The notes under the pieces: generated by a model
Database searches by the model: none
What the model saw: only the letters and a program-made list of their open reading frames with translations
What the model was told of the DNA's origin: nothing
Shown here: positions 26,130 through 40,200 of the stretch, one piece after another
Numbering within the stretch: position 1 is the stretch's first letter
Layout: each line of letters begins with the position of its first letter
Position numbers and translations under genes: made by a program
From: Sarcocystis neurona
Lineage: Eukaryota > Apicomplexa > Conoidasida > Eucoccidiorida > Sarcocystidae
Length of the DNA: 64,000 bases
Assembly (NCBI GenBank): GCA_000727475.1
Contig: KL647289.1
Location: 7,368,629-7,432,628 of the forward strand
Direction of reading: 5' to 3'

Positions 26130-29100
26130 GGTGCAGATGACGCCGTAATAGCTTCAGTGAAACCAGAAATTCGCCCAGGTTCTTCCTACCGAACTACTGA
26201 CAGGTATAGCACCGGCAGCTGACACATGTTCACCGTCTATGTCTCTTAGAAATTTGCGAATTAACACTTCACAGTGACTGGACAGTGTGTTTCTGCATCT
26301 GCAATCCCCGAAACATCCAAAGACGCATGTAGACACGAGTGTTTCACAACGCGAGTTGGGCACCTCCTCGGCTGGACGACAGCTCAAAGTGTGCCTGATT
26401 TTTCTCGCTCGCTTCTCGCTAAGACCACCCAAGTCTGTTTGTCGGGGGTCTCAAAATGCTTCTGTTTCCATGTGAATACTTCTTTGAGCTGGAGAATTAG
26501 TTGGTACGTCTCGAGTTTTTCAGAATGGCAGTCCCTTTATGTGTTTTCCTATGCAATGTAATACATGCGGAGGATGTCTCTTGAGCATATGCATGGGCCG
26601 CAGCTGCTTGTTTCCACGTTGAATGCCTCGTGCAGGACTTCTAATTGTCCTGTCGATTTTACAAGGCACATGAGCATTCGTGGAGACCATATCGTCTGCT
26701 GTCGTATAAGTGTAGACTGGTTGAACTCTGCACAAACGGATGCCAGTGGCTGACTATCGGCCACCTTCTGTGGACTTCGCACGAAACCTCTCATCTGGAA
26801 GAAGCTTCGCAGACAGTCTACAGGTGTTTTCGATCTACACCTGTCTGGCGCCACGCGCTCAAAAAAAACATTCCTTGTAGGGATCTCTCCTCCAAGGGAA
26901 TACAAAAATGGTGTCTCTCCAGAGCTTTCTCTTCTTCGCTCGCAAGCCAATTTTACATATGGAGAGAACGATTCGCGACGCGGGAGACGGCTCGCCAGGG
27001 AAGTGAAACGTTCGTGCTTGAAACGTGAGGTCGTAGAACGCGCCGCTGGACACGCGTGGACGTGGTGCCGTGCAACACTGTATAAGAACGAAGTAATTCA
27101 CGTGTGCAAATACTCCGAAGGCACGCACGACAACGAGTGCATACAGATTTGGCTGCCCACACCTCTCTGTTCACAACAGTACCCATCTAGGCCCGTGACA
27201 CGGTAGCCTGAGCTGCAGTTCTGCGTTATCGTTGCACCGCCCCCGGGCACACGAAGTGTTTAAACAGGTGTTTAGTCAAGTATACTGGGTCTTACGGTGA
27301 TGACAGTGGGATAGACACTCGGAGCCGATCCTCTACGTTACATCAAGCTGGACAAGCACACCGGCGTCTTTAACGCCTGAAAATATAGAATCAGCGTCAA
27401 GTGCGGCATTCTGTTTCTTGCGGAAGTAGTACTGTGGAAGGTCGGGTTTCAACAGCTAGTATTTTGCCTCTCCAGCTTAGTCAAACCAGATCGCACAAAC
27501 ACCTGCTGTCTACCGGCGACCACGGTAGAGACCCGCAAAAGTTTCTACATTTTAGGTGCGCCAGAGCGTCATTCCACGTCAGCCTGATGTCAAACCAGCG
27601 GATGTCGTACTGCCAGAATTTTGGCCGTGATCGACTAGGGTGCGCTGCTCGATTAACAGCGGCTTTACAATGTGGTTCCTCAGGCTGTGTGGTTTCTTGC
27701 CGCAGAAGATCACTGACAGTATACGTGTCAAAAGAAGCGCATTCATCCATCGCGCAAAATCCGACACGGTCGTCAAGAAGGTTTGCAATGCAGATCCGGG
27801 TTCTCCGAAGCATAAGCAGATAGGATATTTCTTCTCCAGTATAGGTCTTCGACAATCTCCTACACTCACTCCATCTCCCACTATTTCCATAGTCTTTCTG
27901 CAACTTGTCAGTTTTCCCTACCGTCTTCCTGCACCGTGGGTTCGAGAGCGTGACTTCTCTTCCTTAGATAGACGGGCCCATAAGTAGGATGTGCTTTCAC
28001 TTGTTGTCTTCATTTATTTCTTTCCGGAATCCTTCGGCTCCTCGCTTGCCTCTTAAAGCAACGCGTTTTAGTCTTTCTCTCTGTTGCGCCTCCCCGCTCG
28101 CGAGTTGCTGGGTTTCGTGTAATTGGGGTAGCTGCTGTGGGCATTAAGCGAGTGCCGTCCGACATAACGGAACATCATTTCCGTCCCAGAACGGTGACCG
28201 CCACTTCTGCAGTCCCTGAAGTTCATACAGAGGAGAGCAACGGGAGTGGGCAACGAGCGATTCGTGTCGTTTACGCGAAGTGATGGAATCAACACAGACA
28301 GGCTACCATCGTCTATGTGGCTCACGTAGTAAATAGTAGAGTTAGCAATCGCAGCAGCACTACCCCTCTAGGAGAACCGGAGAGGACGAGCGACTGCGTT
28401 CTGTTACCAGAAGGAAAAAGCAGGCACTTCTCATCCATCCGTGGCCGCAGCGAGACACCTGCGCCGCCTTTTCAGCAAAATGTGTAAACCTACCCTTCAC
28501 GGATATCGCCAGCAGCCAGGTCTCTGCAGGGCTAGTGGTGACTCTCCACACCAAAGAACAAGATGCTAGGAATAGCTCCGCAGTATCATACGCACTAACA
28601 CGCAGTGCCGCCCATACCGTTCAGTGGCAGCTGGAGGCCGACTGAGAGGGGTGATCTGCAGATGGCAGCGGCGGAGGCAGCACAAGGGTTAGACACAGAT
28701 GTGAACGACAGCACGAGCCTGTGCCTTGTAATGGTCTTCATGGCTACATCTGCTAGGGTAGATTCAACAGTTGGAAAATGTGAATAGCACGCGTCAATGC
28801 CTGGATTGCCTGGAACCCAGCGTACGCCCCATGCTAAGCGCATGTGCCCGGTGCTCCTGAGTGATGGTGTTGTTCGTCTTCGGCGCCACTTCTGTTCCTG
28901 GTGAGGCTGCCGTTGCTCCGTCTACCATCAGTGGCGCTGATTTTCGTTTCTACACCCGGACCGTGGCAAGGGAAGCGGGGTCTCGATAAGGAGTGACGCG
29001 GAGAAGCAGCGTTTATCTGGTACACCCCGCGCAGAGAACAAGTCCCGCTGAGGAAAACCCAAATTGTATAGGCCCGCAGGAGCTGGGGTGAATTTTAGCT

Positions 29101-32100
29101 TACGTTGTGCGTGAGGTTGGGGAACCAAATGTCCTTATAATGACCCGGGAGAATTGTCTCCAAAAACTCTTTCCGGCGGTGTGCATACAGAAAGATGAGC
29201 AAACACACTTGGTGTCGAAGCACAAGTTAATGTACAAACTGTAAGCGGGTGTGTACGCGTGTCCAACTATTGTCGCGTGCACAGTGTTCCGTGAGTAACC
29301 TGAGCACTAGCGGATCTGTACACGAAAGGGGCAGCAGACATTGTGTGTATATGCGCCATGCTGATAAGTGTCACTATGTAGAATTCACACCTGCACATCT
29401 ACAACGGGCACCGCACGCGCCTGCTGGAGAGTTGTGAATGTATGCTGCTCGGTTACAGGACCATCTCGAGAGTATCTGGCTGCGCCATTCTGGAGTGTAA
29501 CCTTATTCTGCAGGAGGGTACATGAAACACTCACGCACTTTCTGTTTATACACCGTTTCAAGCAGTCGAGGCTGTTATGCGGGTTCAACAGCTGTGACTC
29601 CGGGGAAAAGGTCTAGCCACCTAAATAGTGTGCAGGGTATCTCCATGCCCATGAATTGTTATGCGAAATACTCCATGTTGTAACAATTGTTCAAAGAACA
29701 CCCCTTCTCGAAATGTTCGCTCGAGCAGAGTCCTGGGCTCGAGAAAGGACTTCATTGCAGGTCTAGCCAGTTTACACTCTCTCTTAGAAAGGTGCTTTCG
29801 CCGGTCTCCTTCAGTTTACTCCCTATAGGCAGATGTCATAGCAGTGGTATGCCTAGTAGTAGCGCTTCGGAGGCTTTTCAGGATACGACAGGCGGCAGCA
29901 CATATTCTAGAGGAGAAAGGACGAAAATTTCTCATGCACAGTGACTGTACAAGAAGTCGAGACGTAACCTGCCTGCCGTTTCAGCTGGTGGAAGCCCTGC
30001 CGAAGATGAGGCTTCAACGCCTGTAGGTGTGTCCGGTGGAAGAGGAACCCAAGCCTATATAAGTGTATGTATGTACACGCAGCACGTGTGTCAGGTACGT
30101 TTAATCGAACAGTCACGCCAGTCAGTGCATGAAATACCAACTTCAACATGCTCTTCTACATAGAAGTGATCTGAAACAGATTCTCACGGGAGGTTTTACT
30201 TTCCTCTCACGTACTGGGTACGTACTGTATTCGCAGGCCTATCTCGAAAGAGCGAAAGGCATAAACGTGTGCGAGGCCTGAACTCTACAAGTGGGGCTGC
30301 TGCGTAGACCTTTGTCTTGCCTGACTGAATCCTCATCGAACACTTCCCCGATACGCCAAGAACGTAGTACTTCAATAGGAACTTTATGGTCGTGGGCTCT
30401 CCACTCCCATTAAATACCGCGATTTGAGCTATATACGTATACGTGTGCACATGCAACGTGCCGCACGAACACGTAGAAGAGAAAGGCGCATAACAAAGTG
30501 CACGATGGTTGACTGCGTGTGCAAACTCGCACACACGTATTCATATATACATATTTACTTGTAGGTATGTGCACAGTTGAAACTCAGACGTAACTTGGCG
30601 ACGATTGACGTCCAGGACAGGCTGTCGTAGAATGCGCACGGAGACGCGCTTCGAAAATTTAACGACAATTCGTGTCTATGTTCCAACTTTTCCGAACGGG
30701 GAGAGTGTGTAGTTGTGTGGGCCGACAGCAGTGCATCCGTGTTTGGTGAGATGTCTCGACGGACTTTGAACTTATGCACTTGCACACATGCAGAGAAGTT
30801 TAAGATGTCTCGTTGCACTTCGAATGTATGCGCCTGCCTACACGCAGAGAAGTAAAATATGCAAGTGTTGCAATTTTCAAGAAGATAATCATGAGTAAAC
30901 TTCTCACCGACGCTACGTCGAGGATCACAATTTGTGTGTTACGCTACACCACCATAGTAACACGCGCTAAGGCGCCTCTCGCAAATACGTATCGAATATG
31001 AGCACGCACCGAATACTAGTCCACACGACTCGCCGTGTACGGGGGATGCACAACATATGGCCATCTACACTGGTACTCATCTATGTCAACACGCAAACGG
31101 GAAAACAAAAAATATACGACTCCTTCGCACTTGTCACACTTGCTAATACAAATGATCCCCCTTGCTGACTCTGAGAGCTGCATGTATCACTGACCGTGCT
31201 TCAGAAAAGCCATTCTGTCAGCTGGCTGTCGGCGTGTGTCATGGGAGAAAACTGCCTTGGAAGGCTGCAACGGGTCTTGCTGCCGGCAGTAGTACCGCTG
31301 TCCTTGACGATGCCCGTCACTGGGACCGCACCCTTGACCCGTTTTTAACAGTTTCTTACCTGATCCGCTTCATGTTGCCGCTCTCTTTTTTGTGACGCCT
31401 CCTGTTACTGCCGACGCGGCAGTTGCCACCACTGCATCGTTGGCTGCGGCAGTGAGTGTTCTTCCTGGCGCATCCTGCAGCTGCTGTTCGCTGGCTGCAA
31501 CTTTGCTGCTGCCTTGCTTGCTGCAGTTGGTTTCCGTCCTGCTGGTGAGGTACTCTCTCTTGGTGGTGTGACATTTGCTGATAGTGTTGTTGCTCGTGTG
31601 CTTCTGCAGAGCGCCCAGGCCCTCCGTGGTCATAGCAGGTGCGGGAAACTGCTGCATCAGCGGCAGTAGACCCCGCAGGAAACGCACGAGAGGTACGGGC
31701 AGTATCACGAGCAGGATGTCCGGAGAAAAGCGGAAAGCCAAAGACACAAACGCGTACCGTGGCTGAAGAACGAACTTCAGGACGACAACAATGGCAGCTG
31801 TTCAGCTCAAAAACAAACCAACCACCAGCAGTGAGCTGCTGATTGGCTGCTAGCTGCTGCTGTTGGAAACGATGCTAGGAGACGGCGCCATTGAGGTGTA
31901 CACGTAGCCGCAAGTTACGTCTAAGGACATCGCTGTTGCTGCCTGTGCTTCTCTGTGTGGAAGCTGTTGGTTCTTTTTGTGGCAGCTGGTGCTGTTTGCA
32001 ACTTTCGCCGCACTTCATAATTGCTTATGTAAGCAGACAGATTCACCGCAGCTGGATGGTGCAGCTGGTTACGCCGACAGTTGAGCATTCTCGATCTGCG

Positions 32101-35100
32101 AAGAGGGCCTTTGACGCTGCAAGTCTGGAAAGCTGTGCAGTGCTTAACCCTGTAGGGGCAAGAAGCAGCGCAGGGCGCACTGAGGACTCCGCTTGTTGAC
32201 CTCCCTCCTTGTTGACATTTTGGCGCACGACACGTACGCTGCTGCTGTGTTTCTTCGAGTGTGCAAGGTATCCTTCGTTCGCCGTTGGCGCCAACAGTAG
32301 CCGGGACCGGATGACGGTTCACATTCTAATCAGTGTGACGTCGAGGCGACGACTTTGACTAACGTGCAGCGACACAGCAGTTCTTGCTGCTTCTTCCTGA
32401 AAGAACAGGAGGAGCGAAGAGGGCACCACCGTCATCAGACTGCAGTTAAATCTTACTGGCAGAGCGGGTAGCACTCGCAGCGCGACGAGGCAAACTTGTT
32501 GTGGCCAGAGGTGCATTTCAGGACACCATTTGCACTCAGGTTGTACAGGACAGACGCCTCATTGGCAGCCTGACAGAACAATTGGCAGGTCGCAAAGTAG
32601 TTAAGGCGTGCTGCTGGCCCCCCGCGGAGCTGTCCAGTACGCAGGGACACTGTTAGATTCCGCAGAAAGGTTACTTTCTCTGATTACAGCGGGCTTTTCC
32701 TTGACGACACAGTTGAAACAAGGACTGTTGGGGCACTTTTCAGTAATTAATGCCTACGTTGGCGCTGCCTGTTGATGAGTTAGTGCCCTACCTTGTCTTC
32801 GCAGTAGAGTTTACGCCAAAACGTCTTCGATTGCGTAAAAGTTCTTGCACCCGTCTACAGGGTGCTTACTGCACACTTGAGCAGTAACGAGAGAGCCTAG
32901 CAAGAGGGATACCCTTCGTCGCTCACTACACTGGAAAAGGTGCACGTTACAGCCGTCTGTTGCTGCTGGTACAGCATTTTTGCCAACGGGACACGGTGAG
33001 CTGGTGAACCTGAGAGTGCCTTAGAGATAGTGGTAAAGCTCACGCACGAGGACGGCACATTTCTGTTGCATATTTCAAGAATACATATTGTGGTTGAGTC
33101 CGATGGCCAGAAGCTTCTATCGAGCTCTGCAGCAGAATCTACCGACAAACACAGCAGGCACTGGTACGCAACTTGGTTATTTCCTTTCGGAGCTTGCTTC
33201 TCCTAGATGTAGACCAGCAGCCAATTAGGTAGATAAACGAGGTACAAGAGGATACAGGGAGCATATCGGACACCTTGTATATATTAGTATCTCCTTTGTT
33301 TGTCGCTGCGCGGATGATGAGGCGTCGCCGACTCCCCCACGGAAGTATAAAGATTTTAACTCTTGTGCCTACTTGTAAATGCCTCCCATTACTTGCTTTC
33401 AAGAGTGTTACAGCTGGTTTACCCTGTGTGTCGCACTGATTTGAATTTGTTTGTGCATCAGGATAGGTTCCTATTGCCAACCTCTTTGACAGATGTACTC
33501 TTACGAGGCCATCCACCATGAGTAGTGCAGAAATGTATCTGCAACACACGAAAAGCGAAGGAGCACGTGCGCTGCACCCAACTACCCCGTGTACGACAGA
33601 AGTGATTTATTGCCCTCACTTTAGTAGCGATCTGCAAATGCGTGCAGCAGGATCACTCGTCAGCTCAGCATTTTAGGGCGGATGCACAAGCCGGCGGAGA
33701 GAACCTATCTGTCGTCTTTGCTTGAGGAACCTTGCGTTGCACAACAATGAATAATTGACCGCATTCCTGTAGATATCTGCCTGTACGCGCAGCACATCTC
33801 TTTAGAAATGTTGTGCCGTACAAAGGACAAATGAAGCAAAGAGCTGCGGTTACCTGCCTTTATCTAGAAGCCGTCGCAGGCGTACCACAGGCGCTGCAGA
33901 TGTTAGTGCGTGCACAAGTTGTACAAGTGTTTCTACAGGGGTTTCATACGCGCGTGGCGACCATAACCAGATTCGGGTGCCCTGGTAAGCATGTGAAACA
34001 TGTTCACACGCGCAGGACTAATGTCTACATGCAACGCTTGAGAAGGGACGGGGATGAAAAAGATTGTCACTCACGGCAGCACTGCGATATCCTAGAGTGT
34101 CTACACCGCCACGCGCGTGATCACCAGTGTGTCACCACCTCCAGATGTAGAAATCTGCAAGCGCGGCCCACCGAGCTGGTAAAGAGATATACTGTAGGCG
34201 CAGGAATCATCAAGCAAGGCGATCCTTATTGTAGGGCTAACGAGTTTACAGGGCACGAATATGCACCGGTGGAACATGAGCTTCCCTCTGGATGATCCGT
34301 ACCAACAAGAATGTGTACGGCTTCGTAGGATTCTATCGAGGCAGATTTCCACACGTACATGTGCGAGTCAGTAGGGCATTCCTGTGTCATGTGTTCCTAC
34401 ATAAATGCAGAAATCTATGTGGGTTTTTCGGGTGCATGGCGGGGACAGAGATTCGCGTGCCCTGACTAGAAGGTGAATTTTGTTCGTACGCGGGTATGGC
34501 GTGTGCTTGCACATTTGTACATTCCCCCTACTCCCGATTTGTCCCCCTGCAGGGTAAGACCCATGAGAGCAGGGACCTTGTGTCAGCAAAAGCCTTCTCG
34601 CCCTTCTGGAAGTAGTTCTGTAGCCGCAGGCATCCCCACCTCCTACGAGTGCGTCGACCACGCTGCGTACACGTGCTCCACAGGTTACCCACCACTGGCT
34701 GTCTGACTCCCGCAATCTGTGCGCTCCAGGTGTACCCTGTCTCCTTGTCCATTCATCTGTCTACCAGTACTCCACGTATGTCTACTCGCTTTTTTACGGT
34801 AACATGCTAGGTTGGGCACACGCGGGACCCGGAATATCCTCAAGGTCACTCAGACGTCGTGCAGGGGTTCAGCACTGTGTATGTGTGCCGCAAGGACTAC
34901 CCGCACACGTTTTTCCTCTCTTCCTCGTTCCTCTTCCACGCACGCCACTCCTGTGAACGTGTGTGCCTTGCCGCCGTTTTTTTGTTAAAAATTTGTTGTT
35001 GAGGCCGCTCTGCGTAGTCCGCCACAGGCCTGCCACCCGGTGGTTGCTGTCGTCCCTTTTTCTGTACTCACGTGCTCCTGCCGCGTTACTGCTGTTCTTG

Positions 35101-36677
35101 TTGCTCTACTACTGCTAGCTACGCATGTTGCTCCGATGTGACGGCAGGTGCCTGTTGTTGCTAAGCAGCTCATTATTTTGTCGGTGGCTGGTGCTCCTGC
35201 TGTCAACTTTTTTCTAGGGATGCCTGCGGCTGCCTAGTTGCTGACGTGGCTAGTTAGCACTTAAATTTCCATCGGTATGAGTACCCTACGTTCCCGTGCC
35301 GCAGTCGACTGCTACTGGTCCGCGCTGCGGCCCCTGGAGCAGCCGCAGCAGCAGCTGGTAGACGCACCGTCGGGGTTGCTGTTGCTGCTGTCGCTGTCAC
35401 ACTGCCACGACGACGTCGCACTGGGTGCGGCTCCTGTGATCGCATGCAGCTGTCCGCCAACCCACGTACTGCAGTTTCCAGCTACACGTCATGCGCGATG
35501 TGCAGCACAAACAACAGTCCAACGTTTGTGCAAAGTCGTTAGTGTAATAGTCACGTCGTCCACGACGTGCAGCATCGTATTCGGTCGTGTCTTCCCCCGT
35601 AAAGAGCAGACGTATAAGTGAATGCAGCGAGAGGATACGTCTCGGCGCTCCTCCGTGCGATCCCGCTGCTCTCGTGACTAAACCTCAGCTGTACCAGTAC
35701 TAGATCTTGCAGCTACGGAGCTCCTTTATCACTTGTGCACACGCGCGTATAGTCGACGCACATAGCCCTGCAGTCAAATCAGCTGTACAGTCAGCTGCGC
35801 ATGTTGCGGGGGAACTGCATATATTGCTCCTGCGCGGTAACAGTAGAATCCGCCCTTATCTGTATACATACGTGTTTACGCGTACCGCAGATGCAACGAA
35901 AAGCATACGTATCTCAGAAATATTTGCAAGCATATACTTGCCGGTCTTTTTCAACAATGTATACGTACGTACAGCCGTACTAGTGCCTTTCTTTGTACGA
36001 GGCTTGCCTCCGTTTGATCCACCCACGGGAGCAGGTGCGTATGAGCCGTGCCGAACCGTCAGCGCTCCAACACAAGCAGCGACATGGCAGCAGGGCTACC
36101 CTAGCCGCAGCAGGCTAACTCCAGCAGTAGCGGCAGCAGCCTTTGCCCCGATTTTCTGGAAGAATGCCACTAGCAGCGGCAAGCTTGTGCCGCAGGAGCA
36201 CCAGCTACAGTTGTCGCAGCATCGTTTTATACGAGAAGCGGTTGCATCGACCAAGCAGAACAAGAGCGCCATAGCAGCGACAACATTTCCGCATCCACAA
36301 CGGCACCTGCTACTCGCGAGGGACAGCATTAGCAGGGAAAGCAGCAGCAGGAGGCAGACGAAACAGCAGCACTAGCAGGCCGAAACCACCACAGCAGAAA
36401 AGAGCGGGGTCCTCAACAGTGGAAGGACGTGCGTACGACAGCACCAGGAACACTAACAGCAGCGGAACACTCTACAAGAAGCAGCAACAGCAGGATAGGG
36501 TGCGAACAGCAAATCGGGAGGATATGCAAATAGACGTCCAACGGATTCAAACAGCTGCAGCGGGGCCTGCGCCCTGTAGCGAGAAGGACTGCTCGCAGCA
36601 CGGAGGATGGGATGGAGTGACGACTTCACAGCCGGAGCAGCACACGACGTGAAGGAGGCGTCTCATGGAGGTTTTCC
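26130..36677. other. Mostly gene-poor stretch; CAG-rich from about 31.3 kb
   Basis: From 26.1 to about 31.3 kb the DNA is repeat-poor and the ORFs (for example 26549-26950 and 27481-27903, minus) match no family I recognise. From 31.3 kb onward CAG/CTG triplets become frequent, marking the switch to repeat-rich sequence. The only candidate coding material is the weak Cys-rich set at 32453-33538, listed separately. The plus-strand ORF 35707-36375 has no recognisable domain. Confidence 0.45.
32453..33538 (-). CDS. Candidate Cys-rich multi-exon gene, unassigned
   Basis: Three consecutive minus-strand segments read as plausible protein and can be joined: 33538-33274 (TTGCAG acceptor, GTGTCC donor), about 33124 to 32936, and a last piece ending at the stop 32453-32455. 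They encode a basic beta-like segment (KPAVTLLKASNGRHLQVGTR), a Cys-bearing segment (CILEICNRNVPSSCVSF) and a final Cys-rich segment ending CECYPLCQ. The second junction can be made in more than one phase. No signal peptide, start codon or GPI-anchor tail was found, so I cannot call it a surface antigen. It may be a fragment of a secreted protein, or chance. Confidence 0.25.
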
Positions 36678-37175
36678 TTGATGAGACCCTCAGCAGCAGT
36701 TAAGTGTTGGGGACAGGAGGATCAGCAACAGGGACGCGCGAGCATGACAGCGCATACGCACAACGCTGTGGAAGCAGCAGCAGGTGCGACGGCAGCGGCA
36801 GCGACGGCCGGGGCAGCAGCGGCCGGGGCAGCAGCGGTCGGGGCAGCAGCGGCGGGGGTAGCACCGGCGCTGGGAGCAACAGCGGTATCGACGGAGAGGA
36901 CGGTAGCAGAAGAAGGAAAGATACTCTCGCGGGCGGAGTCGAGTCAGTCTCCAGAGAACCGGCGAGCAGGAAAATCAGCTGCAGCCGCAGGACAGCAGCG
37001 ACAGCAGCAGGGCGAGTGCGCATCAGACGAACGGCAGAATCAGAGGCGGCAGCACGTGCCTCATCACCATCGGAGGCAGAAACTGCAGCGGAGACTACTT
37101 TGGCAGCAGCAGGGGAGATTCCACCTGCATCAGAAGGTGACGCCGACCCGCGTGGTGCACACGACCTCCGAATAA
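36678..37175 (+). other. Ala-rich ORF upstream of the PUB gene
   Basis: This ORF encodes a long Ala/Gly/Val tract followed by Gln- and Arg-rich sequence. A second frame (36704-37423) is also open and reads Gly/Ser repeats. Open frames in two phases are typical of a triplet-repeat tract, so coding status is doubtful. It might supply an N-terminal exon to the downstream PUB gene, but no splice pair clearly connects them. Confidence 0.2.
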
Positions 37176-37283
37176 ATCACGCAGCAGTTGACAGAGGGAG
37201 GATATCCATCCGGACACAACCGGCAGCACGGGGTACAATCGCAGACAACAGCAACAGCAGCAGGCTGAGGAGGAACACAGCAC

Positions 37284-40200
37284 ATGCGTCGAGTATTCTC
37301 GAGGAGCTGCCTCGACAACATGGAGGCTGCGTTAGAGGTGGCCTCGTGCCAGGACGTCCCACCGGAGGCGCAGCTGCAGGCCTTCTCTCTCCTTATAAAA
37401 ATCGTATCCAAGTACGTTCTTAGCTGCCTCTTCGGCGAGCTGATGACTCAGCTACACTTTATCCTTGCTTTAGAAAAAAGGCCTCGTGAACTTAGCAGCT
37501 GCTTTTTGTTGAGGACTTGCTGCTGCAGTACTACTGCTCCTGCCTTGCCTTTTGCATGCTCGATGATTGCGATGCGCGCTGTGCTTGGTGGAGATGTTCG
37601 CGTCCTCCGCGCGACTCGCTGCTGCAGCGCAGGGCTGCTGCCTCTTCTCTGGATGGTTGTCATGCTGTCTTTCGCTCCTCTGTTACTGTTGCGGTGTTGC
37701 AAATAAAGTCGTTGACGCTGCTGCTGGCAATTCGTATTTGATACTGCGGCTGCTGGGACACATTTAGTGCTGCTGCTGCTGCTGTTGAGTGGTTACCGCT
37801 GCAAGTGCAGGTAGGCTGTCTACGGTGCTGCTGCTGCTGCTATGCTGCAGTAGAACCAGCCGTTGTTCCTGCCACAGCTGGTGGTCTTCCGCGATTGTAG
37901 TTGTTGCAGGCATCACACAGTGTGTGGTGGTGCGACAACAAGGTCACAGGTTTCTACCGATAGTGAAAGACACAGACAGCGTCAGACTTTGCTGAGGCAC
38001 GTCCAGCGGAGCACAAGAATGAATATTATATACTAATGTAGAAAAATGCTTCATCCTTCGGCCATCTTATAGCTGTCTACGTACGATGATGCAGTACATG
38101 GTCACACACATTAAGTGTAAAAATATGTGCGCACCTGTGTGGGTAGCCGTACGCATGTGTGTTTGTGCTCTTGATCTGCGTATAATTTGTGTTTCTTCTC
38201 TAGAATTTCGCGCTGCCTCCAGCAGTGTGGAGAAGTGGAGCACCAGGTGCAGCCCTTTTGAATTACAGCAGCAAAAGCAGCTGTTTGTGACTCTGCACTG
38301 CACGTTCTAAGGAAAGGAAACGTCACGGAGTTTGCCTGCTCTAGCAGGCCGCAGAAGCAGAACTTGTACTCGTCTGAGGCCGACCTGGTATTGACATCGA
38401 TGCTTGTCCGGGAGACCACGCTGCTGCTGCTCTCGCTGCATCGGTTGATGTTGCGTTTGCTGTTGCTCTTGTTGCTGGTGGTTATTTCTTGATGCGGCTG
38501 CTGGTACAGTGCTCCTGGTACTGCTGCTATTTGGTCATTTGTTACTGCTGCTGCTGCTGCTGCGTTGCGGCGCTGACTTGTTCGTCGGTGTGTGCCACAG
38601 CGTGCTGGAGCCGCCTTCACGCAACGTTGAGGAAGCAAGCAAATATCGGTGCTTGAACAGCAGCAGCAACGCGCTGCAGCAGCGAGTCCTAAGGCATGGC
38701 CCTGCGTTCGAAAATCTGTTGTTTGCCCTGGGCTTTGTCAAAACTGTCGATCCTCCACCTCGAGTTGCACAGCTGCAGCAGCAGGCCGAGCAGCAACAGC
38801 AGCAGACGGATTTAAGTAGGCCGCATCCAGAGGAACGGGGACCGCTGCACCAGCCAGGACAGCAGCAGCAGCAGACAGAGCAGCAGCAGCAGGAGGGAGG
38901 GCATCCGTACTACTACTATTTGCCAGAAACTGTTGACTTGACCGGATTGATGGAGGCGCTGCAGCTGCTTCGGGCCACTACGGAAAGCCTGAAGCTCGCA
39001 GGCGTGAACAACTGCAGCAACGAACAGCAGTGCGCAGCAGGAGGCGATGCAGCAGCTGCAGCAGGAGCCGTCGCAGGCGGTGCAGACGCTTCAGCAGCCG
39101 GCGCTGCCAGACCGGGATCCGGTCCTTCTGCGTCATTGCATCCAACAGATGGCGTCAAGGTTCCTCTTACGTAAGTGCGGGTACTACGATACGGGCAGAG
39201 GCAGCTAGTCGTAGTCGTGTACAAGCACCGGCGATGCAACGTATGCGCTGCTGCCCAGTGGTGAGGAGAAAAAACTGTGCGTTCTGCGTCTCGAATTCAT
39301 TCCCGTCAAGACCTGTCCGTTACTTGCCTCGTAGCACCGCTGAAAATCCCGTCCTAGCTGGTGGCCACTTGGATGTGGGGCTTGCTCTGGGCTACGGGTG
39401 GAGCCGCACCCACGCATGTTTCTGCCCATTACAACTTTTTGAGACGTACTTACAAACAGCGGTGCACTCGCAGTGGCTTGCTGTGTAGACTCAGTTACGC
39501 ACTGTACGCTTTTTATCCAACGTCCACGTGCATATCCGTGGGGCCTGGGTGGGCAGATAGGCATCTGTGTGGGCACGAACGGTGATCCACAAGGATGGAG
39601 CGCACGTCTGCAGATGCGATTTTTCTAAAATCAAGTACGTAGTGCATGTGGCCATACACCGAATTTAGACTTCAGCGTGCACACGACTTCTTAACGGTGA
39701 TGCTGTAGATAGAGCTCTCTTGTTTTTGCTTTCTGTCGACGATCTGTGGGGTCGACGTAGACACCGCGCACTACAGTTTTACCATATCCGGTGTTGTGGG
39801 CGTATATACGTAGAAGCAGAAGGGCAGGGCAGCGTTTGCTTGCGCAGGGGGAGGCCTTGCCTGCAGGTGCACACACCGAAGCCGGTACAGATACAAAGCG
39901 TGCTGGCGGACTTGTCTCTCTCGCTCGTGGTGGATGATCAAGAGGCTGCAGCAGCACGAGCCTCCAACTGCTCTGAGGGTTTCCGTGCGGAAGTCATTGC
40001 GGTTCACAAGTTCACCTTTCTCACCCTACCTCTCCCCTGTATCTTTTGTCTTTATCCCTCTTTCTCTCCTTCCTTGTCTCTCTTTCGCGCTTCGCATCTG
40101 TAGATATGCGTATGTGTGTATTTCGAAGATTAGTCGTGGATCGGGGGGAGTGAGTGACGATCTCCATCAGTGTATCCCTCCCGCTGTATGCGTCGCTTTA

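Noticed and set aside
27481..27903. 140-codon minus-strand ORF considered as a transposon or retroelement fragment
   Set aside because: No reverse transcriptase, integrase, transposase or terminal repeat signature could be found.
35707..36375. 222-codon plus-strand ORF
   Set aside because: No recognised domain, mixed composition, no convincing splice links, and partly in CAG-rich DNA. Not enough to call a gene.
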